From: Nocardioides sp. SYSU D00038
GTDB lineage: Bacteria > Actinomycetota > Actinomycetes > Propionibacteriales > Nocardioidaceae
Length of the DNA stretch: 64,000 bases
NCBI RefSeq assembly: GCF_016924665.1
Contig: NZ_JAFFJT010000026.1
Location: 62,001 to 126,000 of the forward strand
Direction of reading: 5' to 3'
The notes beneath the pieces were generated by a model. The model saw only the letters and a list, made by a program, of their open reading frames with translations. It made no database searches and was not told where the DNA came from. Shown here piece after piece: positions 63,740-64,000 of the stretch (the first letter of the stretch is position 1; every line of letters begins with the position of its first letter). The translations under genes were made by a program, and so were the position numbers.

Positions 63740-64000
63740 TCAGACCGCGACGGCCTCCGGCTGGAACTCCACCAGCGTGCTGACGGCCGCGCTGAGCTTG
63801 CCCAGCACCTCGTCGTCCTCGAGCACGTCGACGTCGATCGAGGACTGCGACACCGTGACGTCCTCGACCACGACCGCACCCGCGATCCGGGCGGAGCGGG
63901 CGGCGTCCTCGTGCGACCACTTGCCGCCGTAGGGCGTCGGCGTGGTGCCGATGACGCCGAACGGCTTGCCCACCAGGGCGCCGGAGCCGTAGGGGCGCGA
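63740..64000 (-). CDS. NAD(P)H-dependent FMN reductase family protein, C-terminal part (runs off the right edge)
   Basis: The last 86 residues of a flavodoxin-like NAD(P)H oxidoreductase. Visible are SGALVGKPFGVIGTTPTPYGGKWSHEDAARSARIAGA and a C-terminal helix (KLSAAVSTLVEFQ), typical for this family after the FMN-binding site. The N-terminal part is outside the window, so cofactor residues cannot be checked. About 40 bases separate its stop from the amidase N-terminus. Confidence 0.75.
   Translation of the reverse strand, partial: SRPYGSGALVGKPFGVIGTTPTPYGGKWSHEDAARSARIAGAVVVEDVTVSQSSIDVDVLEDDEVLGKLSAAVSTLVEFQPEAVAV

Overview
The window is chromosomal DNA from a high-GC actinobacterium. Most likely it is Nocardioides or a close relative in the Nocardioidaceae; this is inferred from gene content and codon bias, not from a marker search. 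Lineage hints are a HupB-type HU protein with a long Lys/Ala tail, ribosomal protein S16 with an acidic Ala/Glu tail, an F420 biosynthesis gene (cofC), an amtB-PII-glnD nitrogen operon, frequent GTG starts, and many GTGA/ATGA stop-start overlaps. Genes are densely packed, mostly on the minus strand. I see no insertion sequence, phage, CRISPR array or defence island. This is core-genome territory.

Region by region: 1-4.4 kb is a translation/secretion operon (rnhB, lepB, rplS, trmD fused to an acetyltransferase domain, rimM, khpA, rpsP). 4.6-7 kb holds an amidohydrolase and a ROK regulator. 7.2-13.9 kb holds a NYN protein, ffh and the nitrogen block glnD, glnB, glnK, amtB with two nearly identical PII genes. 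14.2-21.9 kb is a cell-surface glycan cluster: a 1041-residue multidomain glycosyltransferase, a large membrane protein, DUF2304, a polyprenyl-phosphate glycosyltransferase, GtrA and a methyltransferase. 22-37 kb holds ftsY, a thioesterase, smc, mutM, rnc, rpmF, yceD, coaD, rsmD, recG, a FakA-like kinase, a secreted PLD-like protein and rpmB. 37.3-46.8 kb holds thiL, a RAM-domain protein, a DUF3515 lipoprotein, an atypical and a standard D-Ala-D-Ala ligase, murF, a Cys/Met PLP enzyme, gpsA, plsC and cofC. 46.8-51.3 kb holds hupB, leuDC with a divergent IclR regulator, and a DJ-1 protein. 51.3-58.3 kb is rich in DNA repair and glutamate functions: ogt, ada-alkA, tRNA-Glu, tRNA-Gln, a CPBP protease, gltX, a FAA hydrolase, a glycosylase-like protein and a secreted peptide. 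58.3-61 kb is a self-contained biotin uptake module (TetR/BioQ-like regulator, two operators, bioY, bioM, bioN). 61-64 kb holds an SDR, an AAC(2')-like acetyltransferase, a disrupted amidase and a truncated FMN reductase.

The least explained signals lie between genes. Three sequence-unrelated families of tandem hairpin repeats sit in intergenic gaps. Two families share a 73-bp period and the third has a 52-bp period, close to 7 and 5 helical turns. The first family occurs at three separate convergent gene ends. Other points of note are the TrmD-acetyltransferase fusion, a 13-unit pentamer repeat against the rimM ribosome binding site, a decamer array between the two ligase genes, the duplicated PII gene, the BioQ-like operators, a probably leaderless IclR gene, and a G/C-homopolymer lesion in the amidase gene.
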